From positions 1 through 64,000 of the IMG/VR virus record IMGVR_UViG_3300032286_000926: a stretch of 64,000 bases of DNA. One strand, given 5' to 3'. Every line of letters begins with the position of its first letter. The first letter of the stretch is position 1. The translations under genes were made by a program, and so were the position numbers. Positions 48,001 through 56,375 of this stretch are shown one piece after another. Under the pieces are notes generated by a model. That model ran no database searches and was not told the DNA's origin. It saw only the letters and a list, made by a program, of their open reading frames with translations. The stretch comes from a virus.

Positions 48001-50954
48001 ATGTAACTAATGAGGACTATACTGCTTCTATTGATCCACGCAGAAAAGAATTGCGACCATCATTTAATATTAATTCATATTCATTAACATTTGATCCTGT
48101 AAATTCAACAAATTATTTACAAAGTGGTCCTTTTGTAACATCTAGTGCGGCTGCCGTATCTTTAATCGACCAATCTAAAGCATCAAGATATATTAATGTT
48201 AATCCGTTTAACGTAATTAATTATCTTGGTAAAGTTACTTTGGATCCAGCTTCTGATATTTGGACAGATACCACAACTAAACCTGATGTTTTGGTTAATA
48301 TAACAGGTGATTTGGATGCATGGCAATATTTGACACAAAATGCTGGTGGCACAGAATGGGGTAACTGGGAAACACGATGGACTGGTACTTCAATTAATAC
48401 TCCAGCTTATCAAGGTTGGTTAGGTGCGACAGGACATGTTGATTATGTTTACGCTCCAGAAACAAAAACCACAACAGAAAATCAAACAAGAACTGGTGTT
48501 GTAAACGCCGTAGTTCCTGAGACTATTACACAATCAATTGGTAATAGAGTTGTTGACGTGTCTGTTATTCCTTATATGCGTGAAAAAGGCGTGTTGTTTA
48601 CTGGTACTGATTTTAAACCTGGTGTTTCATTATATCCATTTTTTGATAATGTTTCAGTAATTAATAATGTTGCTCGTGCAAACAAATTTACTTTTGCTAC
48701 AAATGATTTAAATTATAGAACCGCAACTGGTAATCCAGAAGTTGTTACTATTAAAAACACCACAACTAATAGTTCTAATGGTACCGCTTTAATTATCAAA
48801 ACAGCTAATAATGTTGGTTATGTAATTAATATGAATCCAACAACAACATATAATTTTGCAAATATGAGTGTTGTGGGTAATGATACATTGGAAACTCATG
48901 TTGTATCATCATATGAACATTATTCTGGCGTAGCAGCAAATGTTACATCAAATACTATTATTTTATCTCTTGATGCTACAGGTGCAACAAATGCTTCGGA
49001 ATATAATAATTCTCAAATTCATATTATTTCTGGCCAAGGTGCAGGCCAAAGTGCAACTATACAATCTTACAATCCTACAACTAGAACAATAACAATTGAT
49101 GGAACATGGGCAACAACACCATCCAATACTTCTGTATATTCAATTGGAACATTAAAAACTTCCGATACTGGTGCTGTGGCTGGAGTATTTGTAATTCCTG
49201 CCGCAACTTTCCGTGTTGGTGAAAAACTATTCCGTTTAGTTGATAATAATTCTGGCGATATTGGTTCATCATCAACAAACGGTGATGCTTCATTCTATGC
49301 ACAAGGTGTTTTACAAACAACAGAAGGTACAGTTCTTTCTGCTACTGTACCAACTATTCAAAGAACATCGGTTACCGATTCTAGGGTTGTTACATCAACA
49401 GTTGTTACTCGTCAAGTTGTTGTTGGTTATTGGGATCCGTTGGCACAAACTTTCTTGGTTAGTCCGGCTCAATATCCACAAGGTGTGTTTATATCTAAAG
49501 TTCGTTTATGCTTTAAAGGTAAAGATGATAAGATTCCTGTTACACTACAACTTCGACCTACTGTAAACGGATACCCATCCAGTTCAGTTGTTTATCCACA
49601 TGGTACAGTTTCATTGACACCAGATAAAGTTAAAGTTACTGAATCTCCTAGTTTAGATGATCCAACAAAGTACACAGACTTTACCTTCGATGCTCCAATT
49701 TACATGCAACCGGGTGAACATTCATTTGTTGTTTTGGCTAACAGTAATAAATATGAAACATATATTGCTGAAATAGGTAAAACCGATATGGTTTCCAACC
49801 GATTAATCTCAGAACAAGCTTATGGTGGTTCATTGTTCTTATCTCAAAATGGTTCAACTTGGACAGCAGACCAAAACTCTGATATGATGTTTAGATTGTT
49901 TAGATATACTTTCTCCACATCACCAACTGTAGCGTCATTCTTGATTGATTATCCAAAAACTAGTGCAACACCTTATGACTTAACACACCTTATAACAGGT
50001 GATGTTGTAATGGCTAATACATCATTAAACTACCAATTTGATTCCGAAACAATATCTGCTGGTGGGTATGTTGGTTATCAACCAATTGCACCGTTAACCG
50101 ACTATGACATGAATGATGGTTATGGTACTCGTATTTTAAACCCAAATACAGGCGCTTCAACTTTCCAGTTAACTGCCGATTTAAACAATTTATCATCTGA
50201 AATATCACCGTTTATTGACACTTCAAGAATGGGATTTTTGGCCGTTAATAACAGAATTAACAATCTTCAATTATCAAACAATCTTATTGTTATGACAAAT
50301 GTTGGTAGTGGTTATGTTAATCCCAATGATATTACTGTTGTAATTAGTGGCGGTAACGGTTCTGAGGCTCAAGCAAAAGCCAATGTTGCAAATGGCACCA
50401 TTGATAAAATTTACTTTGAAAATTCTACTGAAAAATATGGTAAAAATTACACAGCAACTCCAACCATCACAATTACAGGTGGTGGTGGCACAGGCGCTAG
50501 TGCAATTGTTATTGGTGAAACAAGTAAAAAAGGTGGACCTGCAGCTGCAAGATACGTTTCTCGTAGAGTAACATTGAATGATGGATTTGATTCTGGTGAT
50601 ATTCGTGTTTATTTAACCGCATATCGACCAAAAGAATCCAACATTTATGTTTATGTTAAATTGTTGTCAGCATCTGATCCTGATACTTTTGAAGATAGAG
50701 AATGGCAATTATTAACACAAATTGGAAATCCAAACTTTGTTTCAACCAATGCAAATGATTATCGTGAAATTATTTTTGCTCCAGGTGAAAATGGTGTAGC
50801 AGATAATGCCATATCATATACTTCAAATGGCAGTTCTTATGATAAATTTAGAACTTTTGCTATTAAAATTGTTATGGCTGGAACAAATTCAGCTGATGTA
50901 CCAAAAATTCGTGATATGCGAGCAATTGCTATACCATCAGTATCTCTTTTATAG
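45006..50954 (+). CDS. Very large baseplate/tail protein (DUF4815-like)
   Basis: At 1982 residues this is the largest protein in the window. The N-terminus (YYDDYNDDKNFHRLLFKPSYAVQARELTQ, then GSHVFKNGSVVTGGQF) is the conserved start of a family (DUF4815-like) found in tails of T4-like marine phages. The middle is long and beta-rich. Near the end are glycine-rich modules (VGSGYVNPNDITVVISGGNG, TPTITITGGGGTGASAIVIG) and the C-terminal SNIYVYVKLLSASDPDTFEDREW. It occupies the gp10 region of the T4 order. Role: large wedge or fibre-network component, inferred. Confidence 0.75.
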   Translation: MLENYNLNPYYDDYNDDKNFHRLLFKPSYAVQARELTQIQTILQKQVERFGSHVFKNGSVVTGGQFFFQDSISLKIDNDYSNTTVSVSNFDNKTLLSANTLLAEDKTKRAEVIKVYDTNFGTVPNEPKTIIVKQLYGDAFIPGEIIKTNDASPYYATISANGVTTSKTFSVNEGIFYFEGFFIKTLPQTIAINKYTNANVYCRIGFDVVESVVKASSDTSLLDPALGSSNYQAPGADRVKLDLVLSIRSLESADDEKFIELVRIEQSEITKENKYPIYSVLEDTLARRTYDESGNYVVKPFKISLEDNAANTAQTDVILSPGKAYVYGYEFETSSPTVITVDKPRETLLIQNRRITGGYGNFLYTINHYKSFPINSLGTVDIHCVANASINTTSTATISNTKIGSAKVKTVEYESASNSSNSQTYVYRTFLFDVAINQQITGNVVSATGTSITIGNYSNVENAYQGARLRISQGKGSGEPAKTITASNGSTKILTINQPFLITPDANSVFAIDFDIKEAKSLATHSGTSCLNAANIDDRSKDFSQPYHDVYISDSKLEPMLFPLGEAYIANNTIADMSFTYKRLYTSQQFASSSSPALGLGTNETLSTSGSLDNYTITVIDHKTSPYANGQIIPIDNFELDIQNAQIKVDNGNNMIADIVATINDSGATRKNKTYVAANTTIQTSGGVDVFSNTAVITFGDQGQTHIASTYVNKIPSTAQSLFVSDINNIISILDFKGNSITQANTTNASEVITKYDLDNGQRDSYYDHGSIRLKAGVVPPVGPLVVFYNRFKSTGPGFFTVDSYSGIPYSNIPVYTSPTNNNNYQLRDVLDFRPVRLDATSVIRSNVVFDVSSSTTGPKIIKNNSDAILDYSFYLPRIDKVVLDKTKKFEVIKGNAEIDPVVPNDTDTTMTLYILRNGAYVANTAQIQVEYKNNRRYTMRDIGTLEKRIENLEYFTSLSLLEQDTVTKQDLTIKDANGLQRFKNGILVDGFTGSGVADVTNEDYTASIDPRRKELRPSFNINSYSLTFDPVNSTNYLQSGPFVTSSAAAVSLIDQSKASRYINVNPFNVINYLGKVTLDPASDIWTDTTTKPDVLVNITGDLDAWQYLTQNAGGTEWGNWETRWTGTSINTPAYQGWLGATGHVDYVYAPETKTTTENQTRTGVVNAVVPETITQSIGNRVVDVSVIPYMREKGVLFTGTDFKPGVSLYPFFDNVSVINNVARANKFTFATNDLNYRTATGNPEVVTIKNTTTNSSNGTALIIKTANNVGYVINMNPTTTYNFANMSVVGNDTLETHVVSSYEHYSGVAANVTSNTIILSLDATGATNASEYNNSQIHIISGQGAGQSATIQSYNPTTRTITIDGTWATTPSNTSVYSIGTLKTSDTGAVAGVFVIPAATFRVGEKLFRLVDNNSGDIGSSSTNGDASFYAQGVLQTTEGTVLSATVPTIQRTSVTDSRVVTSTVVTRQVVVGYWDPLAQTFLVSPAQYPQGVFISKVRLCFKGKDDKIPVTLQLRPTVNGYPSSSVVYPHGTVSLTPDKVKVTESPSLDDPTKYTDFTFDAPIYMQPGEHSFVVLANSNKYETYIAEIGKTDMVSNRLISEQAYGGSLFLSQNGSTWTADQNSDMMFRLFRYTFSTSPTVASFLIDYPKTSATPYDLTHLITGDVVMANTSLNYQFDSETISAGGYVGYQPIAPLTDYDMNDGYGTRILNPNTGASTFQLTADLNNLSSEISPFIDTSRMGFLAVNNRINNLQLSNNLIVMTNVGSGYVNPNDITVVISGGNGSEAQAKANVANGTIDKIYFENSTEKYGKNYTATPTITITGGGGTGASAIVIGETSKKGGPAAARYVSRRVTLNDGFDSGDIRVYLTAYRPKESNIYVYVKLLSASDPDTFEDREWQLLTQIGNPNFVSTNANDYREIIFAPGENGVADNAISYTSNGSSYDKFRTFAIKIVMAGTNSADVPKIRDMRAIAIPSVSLL

Positions 50955-50963
50955 GATTAAATA

Positions 50964-51200
50964 ATGTCATTAGTTCGAATTAAAGAAAATCCTGGTTTAG
51001 TCCGTGATACTCATTCTAAAGCTCTTCTAAATACTGATAAGAGAGCCTTGGATGAGTATTTAATAAAAGTTGAAATGGCAAAAAAACAAAACGCAGAGAA
51101 AGAAGAATCTAAAATGCGTTTACAAAATTTGGAAAAAGAAATGTCGGAAATTAAATCTTTATTAATGGAAATTGTACAATTAAGGAAATCACATGATTAA
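50964..51200 (+). CDS. Small coiled-coil protein
   Basis: A 78-residue protein. The N-terminal VRIKENPGLVRDTHSKALLNTDKRAL is recognisable from T4-like marine phages. The rest is a charged amphipathic helix (NLEKEMSEIKSLLMEIVQL) likely to form a coiled coil. It overlaps the next gene by eight bases. Probably a small structural or assembly protein. Confidence 0.65.
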   Translation: MSLVRIKENPGLVRDTHSKALLNTDKRALDEYLIKVEMAKKQNAEKEESKMRLQNLEKEMSEIKSLLMEIVQLRKSHD

Positions 51201-52089
51201 CCGAATAACTACCGCAAATACTTTTTCGGATTGGTTAATCTCAACTCAAGGTTTGATTGAACACGCCAATTACTTTTCTAATACCGCAAATTTAGTTTAT
51301 TTAACTGCAAACAATACAGTTAATGTAGCATCAAATACAGTCAATGTTTACTCAAATACTGTAAGTGTATATTCTAATACAGTAAACGTTTATAATACTA
51401 CTGTAACTGCAAACACAAATGCTTTTGCGGCTAGAGATGCGGCCATTACTGCTAACACTAATGCAAATTCAGCAAATGCAAGTGCTTGGATTGCGGTATC
51501 TTCTGCTAGTTCAAGTTCATCATCTGGTTCTGTATATGCTGGTTATGCAGCTGCCAATGCTATACTTGCTAATACATCAAGTACCAATGCTAATACGGCC
51601 AATACTAATGCATGGACTGCTCGTGGTGCTGCTATTACTGCTAATACTAATGCATGGACTGCTCGTGCTGATGCTATTACAGCAAATACAAATGCGGCTT
51701 CTTACGCAAATTTAGCTGACGGTTTTGCAACTAATGCCGGAGTATCTTTGGCAAATGCTCAAACAGCCAATACTAATGCTAATTTGGCCAAAGTGGATGC
51801 ACAGACTGCTAATACTAATGCTCAAACTGCTAATACAAATGCTAATCTAGCTAAAGTGGATGCACAGACGGCCAACACTAACGCACAAACAGCTAATACC
51901 AATGCATGGAATGCCGTAGTCAATAATTTGATAATGGTTTCTACCGCACCAACAACCAATAAAGGTCAAGCTGGTGACAAAAAAGGATGGATTTATTTGG
52001 GCAATACCGAATTGTATTACTGTACTTCCAACTATATTAGTGGAACTGCTAATATTTGGAGTAAAATTGTTTCATCTAATACTTGGTAA
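51193..52089 (+). CDS. Repeat-rich fibre protein (TANTNA repeats)
   Basis: A 298-residue protein. About residues 35-235 are alanine/asparagine/threonine repeats (AQTANTNANLAKVDAQTA, duplicated), which would make a long trimeric coiled or beta-type rod. The last 60 residues (GDKKGWIYLGNTELYYCTS) form a small beta domain resembling the insert of the collagen-like fibre (VNDVWYVLDTDVLYY), perhaps a shared receptor-facing or capping module. The N-terminus is short and polar. A fibre role is inferred from repeats and position. Confidence 0.7.
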   Translation: MINRITTANTFSDWLISTQGLIEHANYFSNTANLVYLTANNTVNVASNTVNVYSNTVSVYSNTVNVYNTTVTANTNAFAARDAAITANTNANSANASAWIAVSSASSSSSSGSVYAGYAAANAILANTSSTNANTANTNAWTARGAAITANTNAWTARADAITANTNAASYANLADGFATNAGVSLANAQTANTNANLAKVDAQTANTNAQTANTNANLAKVDAQTANTNAQTANTNAWNAVVNNLIMVSTAPTTNKGQAGDKKGWIYLGNTELYYCTSNYISGTANIWSKIVSSNTW

Positions 52090-52100
52090 TAGGATAATCA

Positions 52101-54089
52101 ATGTCTCTTATTAGTCAAGTTGAAGGCGATTTAACAGAATATTTTGTTACTGATTCCGCAATCATAGACCAATACGCAAAAACTGGTACTTTGTGGTCAT
52201 TTGGTTATAACACCAATCGCCAATTAGGTGACAATACAACCCTAAGCAGGTCATCTCCGGTTCAAACTGTTGTGGGGGGTACTAATTGGAAATTTATTGC
52301 AAATGGTGGCCAATTTCATACGATGGCTCTCAAAACCGATGGTAGATTATGGGGTTGGGGTGATAATACTTATGGCCAAAACGGTTCTGGATCTATACTA
52401 AAACAAACCCCATCTGAAGTTGTTGGTTACACATCAAATTGGAAAACTGTTTCTTGCGGTAATTATTTTTCACAAGGTATAAAAACTGATGGAACACTAT
52501 GGATATGGGGTAGAACTGCATTTGATTCTACTGATACTTTAACTTATACAACAACACCAACTCAATTGTTTTCCGGAACAAATTGGAAAGAAATTGCTTG
52601 TGGTGCATATAACGCTGGTGCCATTAAAACCGATGGAACATTATGGACTTGGGGTGACAATCTTTATGGACAATTAGGTAGAAATTCGGCAACCACTATT
52701 GATTTATCACCAGCTCAAGTCGGAAGTGGCACCAATTGGAAACAAATTTCTTTTGGTACAAGTTTTGCAATTGGTATAAAAACTGATGGAACAATGTGGG
52801 CGTGGGGACTTAATTCGTTATTCCAATTGGGTTTGGGTACTAACACAACTATATCGACACCTGTTCAAATTGGAACCGGCACAACTTGGAAACAAGTATC
52901 CTGCGGGATCGTTCATTCTGGTGCCATTAAAACCGATGGTACTTTGTGGATGTTTGGAAATGGAAGTAATGGTGCTTTAGGTGCATACTTGGGAACAACA
53001 CCAACACAAACTTATCTTGGCGGCACAAACTGGAAACAAGTGGCTTGTAAATCTTATACTACAGCTGCAATTAAAACTGATGGTACATTATGGACCTGGG
53101 GATTTAATAATGTAGGTCAGTTAGGTACGGGCAAAACATTTGATGAATATACTCCCGTTCAAACTATTGCAGGTGGTAATAATTGGAAACAAGTGTCTTG
53201 TGGAACATATTTTACAAATGCAATTCATTTTTATGATTCTGATAATTTATATCCATCACAAAATCCGCCATATAAAGTATTATATACTTTTTCAACTAAT
53301 ACTGAAAATGCTTCTTTAAATATTTCAACAATTTCGGGTTATGTTGCAGGTAAAACTGAAGTTACGGTTTATGTAAATTCTGGAGTATATTTGTGGTCAT
53401 CCAGCACTTCTATTGCAGGTTTAACTTTTACTGGTGCTACAACCGGCGATACTGTTGTTTTGATTAATAGAGGTTACATTATGGGTATGGGTGGTAATGG
53501 AGGAAATCTTGTTAGTGAAGGAAATTTTGCAGGTAATAACGGTGGTCCAGCAATATCTCTATGTTGCAATACCAAAATAGATAATTCTGGTGCTAGTGCA
53601 TATATTGGAGGCGGTGGTGGTGGCGGCGGTTCAAGCACATCTGCAACTGGTGGTGGTGGAGCTGGCGGTGGCAATGGAGGTGGTCTTTCTGGAGGTGGAA
53701 CTGGAGGTAGTATAGGATCATCGGGAACTGATGGATCACCTAGTCGTGGTGGCGGTGGCGGAAGAATATTTCCTGGTGTTGGTGGTGCCGGAGGTACTAC
53801 GACAGCAGGAGACACTAATGGTAAAGGTGGCGGCGCAGGTGGTGGTGGCGGCGCCTATGGCAGCATCGCTGGCGGCACCGGCGGTTCTGGTAATTCATTC
53901 GGCACCAGTGGTGTGTCTCCAGGACCATATGTTGGTGGAGGCGGAGGAGGTTGGGGTGCCGTTTCTGGTTGGTCTGTTGGTACTAGTGGATCGAATCCCG
54001 GTCTTGGTGGTAAAGCCGTTGCACTTAACGGATATACAGTCATTTGGCATTACGGAAATACAGATAGAGTATATGGTAGTGTAACATGA
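52101..54089 (+). CDS. RCC1-type seven-blade propeller fibre with polyglycine C-terminal domain
   Basis: A 662-residue protein. The first 35 residues are an attachment segment. Residues about 25-380 hold seven RCC1-like repeats of the pattern IKTDGTLWxWG...GQLG...SPVQ...TNWKQVSCG. Seven units fit one closed propeller. The C-terminal part (about 390-662) opens with VNSGVYLWSSSTSIAGLTFTG and LINRGYIMGMGG, then continues as a glycine-rich array (about 461-637) with runs of five to eight glycines, as in polyglycine-type receptor-binding tips. It overlaps the next gene by four bases. Probably a receptor-binding protein. Confidence 0.8.
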   Translation: MSLISQVEGDLTEYFVTDSAIIDQYAKTGTLWSFGYNTNRQLGDNTTLSRSSPVQTVVGGTNWKFIANGGQFHTMALKTDGRLWGWGDNTYGQNGSGSILKQTPSEVVGYTSNWKTVSCGNYFSQGIKTDGTLWIWGRTAFDSTDTLTYTTTPTQLFSGTNWKEIACGAYNAGAIKTDGTLWTWGDNLYGQLGRNSATTIDLSPAQVGSGTNWKQISFGTSFAIGIKTDGTMWAWGLNSLFQLGLGTNTTISTPVQIGTGTTWKQVSCGIVHSGAIKTDGTLWMFGNGSNGALGAYLGTTPTQTYLGGTNWKQVACKSYTTAAIKTDGTLWTWGFNNVGQLGTGKTFDEYTPVQTIAGGNNWKQVSCGTYFTNAIHFYDSDNLYPSQNPPYKVLYTFSTNTENASLNISTISGYVAGKTEVTVYVNSGVYLWSSSTSIAGLTFTGATTGDTVVLINRGYIMGMGGNGGNLVSEGNFAGNNGGPAISLCCNTKIDNSGASAYIGGGGGGGGSSTSATGGGGAGGGNGGGLSGGGTGGSIGSSGTDGSPSRGGGGGRIFPGVGGAGGTTTAGDTNGKGGGAGGGGGAYGSIAGGTGGSGNSFGTSGVSPGPYVGGGGGGWGAVSGWSVGTSGSNPGLGGKAVALNGYTVIWHYGNTDRVYGSVT

Positions 54090-54511
54090 TATACAAAATA
54101 AATAATTACAATTCTTTACCAAGTTATTACATGGTAGACCAAAATTCTTTGGAGTTAGCCAATACCATTAATCCAAATTTAAATTATGTTGTTGGTACAT
54201 TTTCTGATGCTCAAAAAGCATTAGAGATACAACAACAAAATTGTTTAATGTATCAATCTGGAGCTTTTTCTATTTGTTCTAATATTGAAATTGATGATGG
54301 CGTAATGTGGAAAACTATGCGGAAAGAGGATCCAGAAAATGGTATATACCAAGTGTTTGATTGTTTTACAGGACAATATACACAATGTTCATCAAAAACA
54401 GAAGCCATTAATTTAAATGAACAAAAGAAACAACAATTTTTAATATCATGTGGTTTAGATAAAGTTTATGAATTGAATGAAATACCACAACCAAATCAAG
54501 GAAATTTATAA
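54086..54511 (+). CDS. Hypothetical protein in the fibre cluster
   Basis: A 141-residue protein starting MIYKINNYNSLPSYYMVDQN. Five cysteines are scattered in it. No family recognised. Between two propeller genes, it may be a fibre accessory protein or chaperone. Confidence 0.55.
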   Translation: MIYKINNYNSLPSYYMVDQNSLELANTINPNLNYVVGTFSDAQKALEIQQQNCLMYQSGAFSICSNIEIDDGVMWKTMRKEDPENGIYQVFDCFTGQYTQCSSKTEAINLNEQKKQQFLISCGLDKVYELNEIPQPNQGNL

Positions 54512-55159
54512 ATGTTTGTAATCGTACATAACAATAATGTAATTTTGGGTCCAATGAAGTGGAGTAAAATTCGCTTTGAAAATGAAATTAAGGATGAATT
54601 GGATATTGATGTTATTCTTAATACACGGAATGACGAAGAATTGCCGGTAATTATTAATGATGAATTGAAAATATTGTCAACTCAAGGCACACCAGATCCA
54701 GCGCATAATCCTAAAATAGAATTTTTACATGGTCCCTTTTGGCAATTTACTGATAGGGATGCCATTTCATCATATCAAGTGGTACAGAAACCAGTTGAAG
54801 CTGTTCGCAATGAATTAAAAAATGTAATTGCTCAAGAACGCTGGATAAAACAAAATGCAACACTAGATATTGATATTGATGGTACAACATATCAATTTGA
54901 TACTAGTGAAAAAACTAGAACTGCATTACAACAATCTCTTGTTTTGAATACATCATTAAATTGGAAACTAAACAACGGTGAATGGGTTAATTTAACTGTT
55001 GAAAATATTACAACAATTCTCTCCACGATTGCCACACATATTCAAAGTTGCTTTGATTGGGAATTTGCTAAAAATACCGAATTGTATGTTTGTTCTACTC
55101 TTGAAGAAATGGATGCTCTTGAAATTGTTACGCCTGTTGAGGTTCCAGGACTAATCTAA
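54512..55159 (+). CDS. Tail fibre assembly-type protein (DUF4376-like)
   Basis: A 215-residue protein. The C-terminal part (ATLDIDIDGTTYQFDTSEKT, then WKLNNGEWVNLTVENI and STIATHIQSCFDWEF) resembles the DUF4376 domain often found in phage tail-fibre assembly proteins. The N-terminal half (VHNNNVILGPMKWSKIRFEN) is a separate small domain. It probably assists folding or attachment of the neighbouring propeller fibres. Its stop overlaps the next ATG. Confidence 0.65.
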   Translation: MFVIVHNNNVILGPMKWSKIRFENEIKDELDIDVILNTRNDEELPVIINDELKILSTQGTPDPAHNPKIEFLHGPFWQFTDRDAISSYQVVQKPVEAVRNELKNVIAQERWIKQNATLDIDIDGTTYQFDTSEKTRTALQQSLVLNTSLNWKLNNGEWVNLTVENITTILSTIATHIQSCFDWEFAKNTELYVCSTLEEMDALEIVTPVEVPGLI

Positions 55160-56367
55160 TGGGTATCACAACCAATTTTAAACTGAATGGTACTGATATA
55201 GGAAATATATTGGTAGAAAAGTCCTATATGTTGGATCGATATCCGGAACTTGCTGATAATTTGAAACAATCTGTATTGTGGAGTGCCGGAAATAATTACT
55301 ATGGCTCTTTGGGAAACAATGATGCTTCTGTAACTAGGGTTACTTCACCAACGTCAATATATGGTGGCGGAACAAATTGGAAATATCTTGCCAAAGGTAC
55401 AGATGAAGCTAGTGGCACCTATGGTCACATGGCTGCAATTAAAACCGATGGTACACTATGGTTATGGGGTTACAATATTAATGGCCAACTTGGTGATGGT
55501 ACAACTGTTGATAAATCTTCTCCAGTTCAAATATCAGGTGGTGGCACCAACTGGGTAGGAGTAACACTTACTGATTCCTCAACTTTTGCTATAAAAACCG
55601 ATGGTACATTATGGTCATGGGGCAACACCAATAATGGTCAATTGGGCATTGGAGCTGCAGGTGGAGTTAGGTCTGCACCTACTCAAATTGGCAGTTCAAC
55701 AAATTGGAAACAAGTGTCTGGTGGATATGAATCTGGTTCTGCAATTAAAACCGATGGAACTTTATGGGGATGGGGTCTTAATACCTATGGAACTTTGGGT
55801 GATGGAAATATTAATACGATAGTTTCCACACCTGTACAAACAATATTAACTGGTAACAATTGGAAACAAGTGTCATGTGGTTTCTACTACACAATGGCAA
55901 TTAAAACCGATGGAACACTATGGGGTTGGGGTGCTGGTGGCACCGGACAATTAGGTAATGAAATTTTAGCTAATACGTCAACACCCGTTCAAATAGGTAC
56001 AGCAACAACTTGGAAAATAATAGAATGTGGTCGCAACCATTCGGCCGGAATTAAAACGGATGGAACATTATGGTTGTGGGGTTCGAATACTAACGGAAAA
56101 ATTGGTAATAACAGTAGTCTCACAGTATCCACTCCAGTACAAATATATGGTGCTGGAACAAATTGGAAACAAGTTTCGTGCGGTAAAGAATCTACTGTTG
56201 CTATGAAAACTGATGGTACATTATGGGCCTGGGGTGTAATACAGCATTTTTATCCAACAGCTACTTATGCCATTCTAACTCCTGTTCAAATTTCAGCAGA
56301 CACGAATTGGAAAACTATATCCGGTATTGGTACTCGATATTATGCTATATTGGGAGATTTAACATAA
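55159..56367 (+). CDS. RCC1-type seven-blade propeller protein
   Basis: A 402-residue protein. The N-terminal segment (TTNFKLNGTDIGNILVEK) differs from that of its neighbours. From about residue 35 there are seven RCC1-like units, the first beginning SVLWSAGNN, the others IKTDGTLW. Repeats of KTDGTLWxWG and NWKQVSCG give the blade strands. Probably displayed on the tail as a receptor- or polysaccharide-binding domain. One of four in the cluster. Confidence 0.8.
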   Translation: MGITTNFKLNGTDIGNILVEKSYMLDRYPELADNLKQSVLWSAGNNYYGSLGNNDASVTRVTSPTSIYGGGTNWKYLAKGTDEASGTYGHMAAIKTDGTLWLWGYNINGQLGDGTTVDKSSPVQISGGGTNWVGVTLTDSSTFAIKTDGTLWSWGNTNNGQLGIGAAGGVRSAPTQIGSSTNWKQVSGGYESGSAIKTDGTLWGWGLNTYGTLGDGNINTIVSTPVQTILTGNNWKQVSCGFYYTMAIKTDGTLWGWGAGGTGQLGNEILANTSTPVQIGTATTWKIIECGRNHSAGIKTDGTLWLWGSNTNGKIGNNSSLTVSTPVQIYGAGTNWKQVSCGKESTVAMKTDGTLWAWGVIQHFYPTATYAILTPVQISADTNWKTISGIGTRYYAILGDLT

Positions 56368-56375
56368 AATAAAAC

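Noticed and set aside
53474-54122. Proline-rich minus-strand frames opposite the glycine-rich array
   Set aside because: Proline codons are the complement of glycine codons; this is an effect of the polyglycine sequence.
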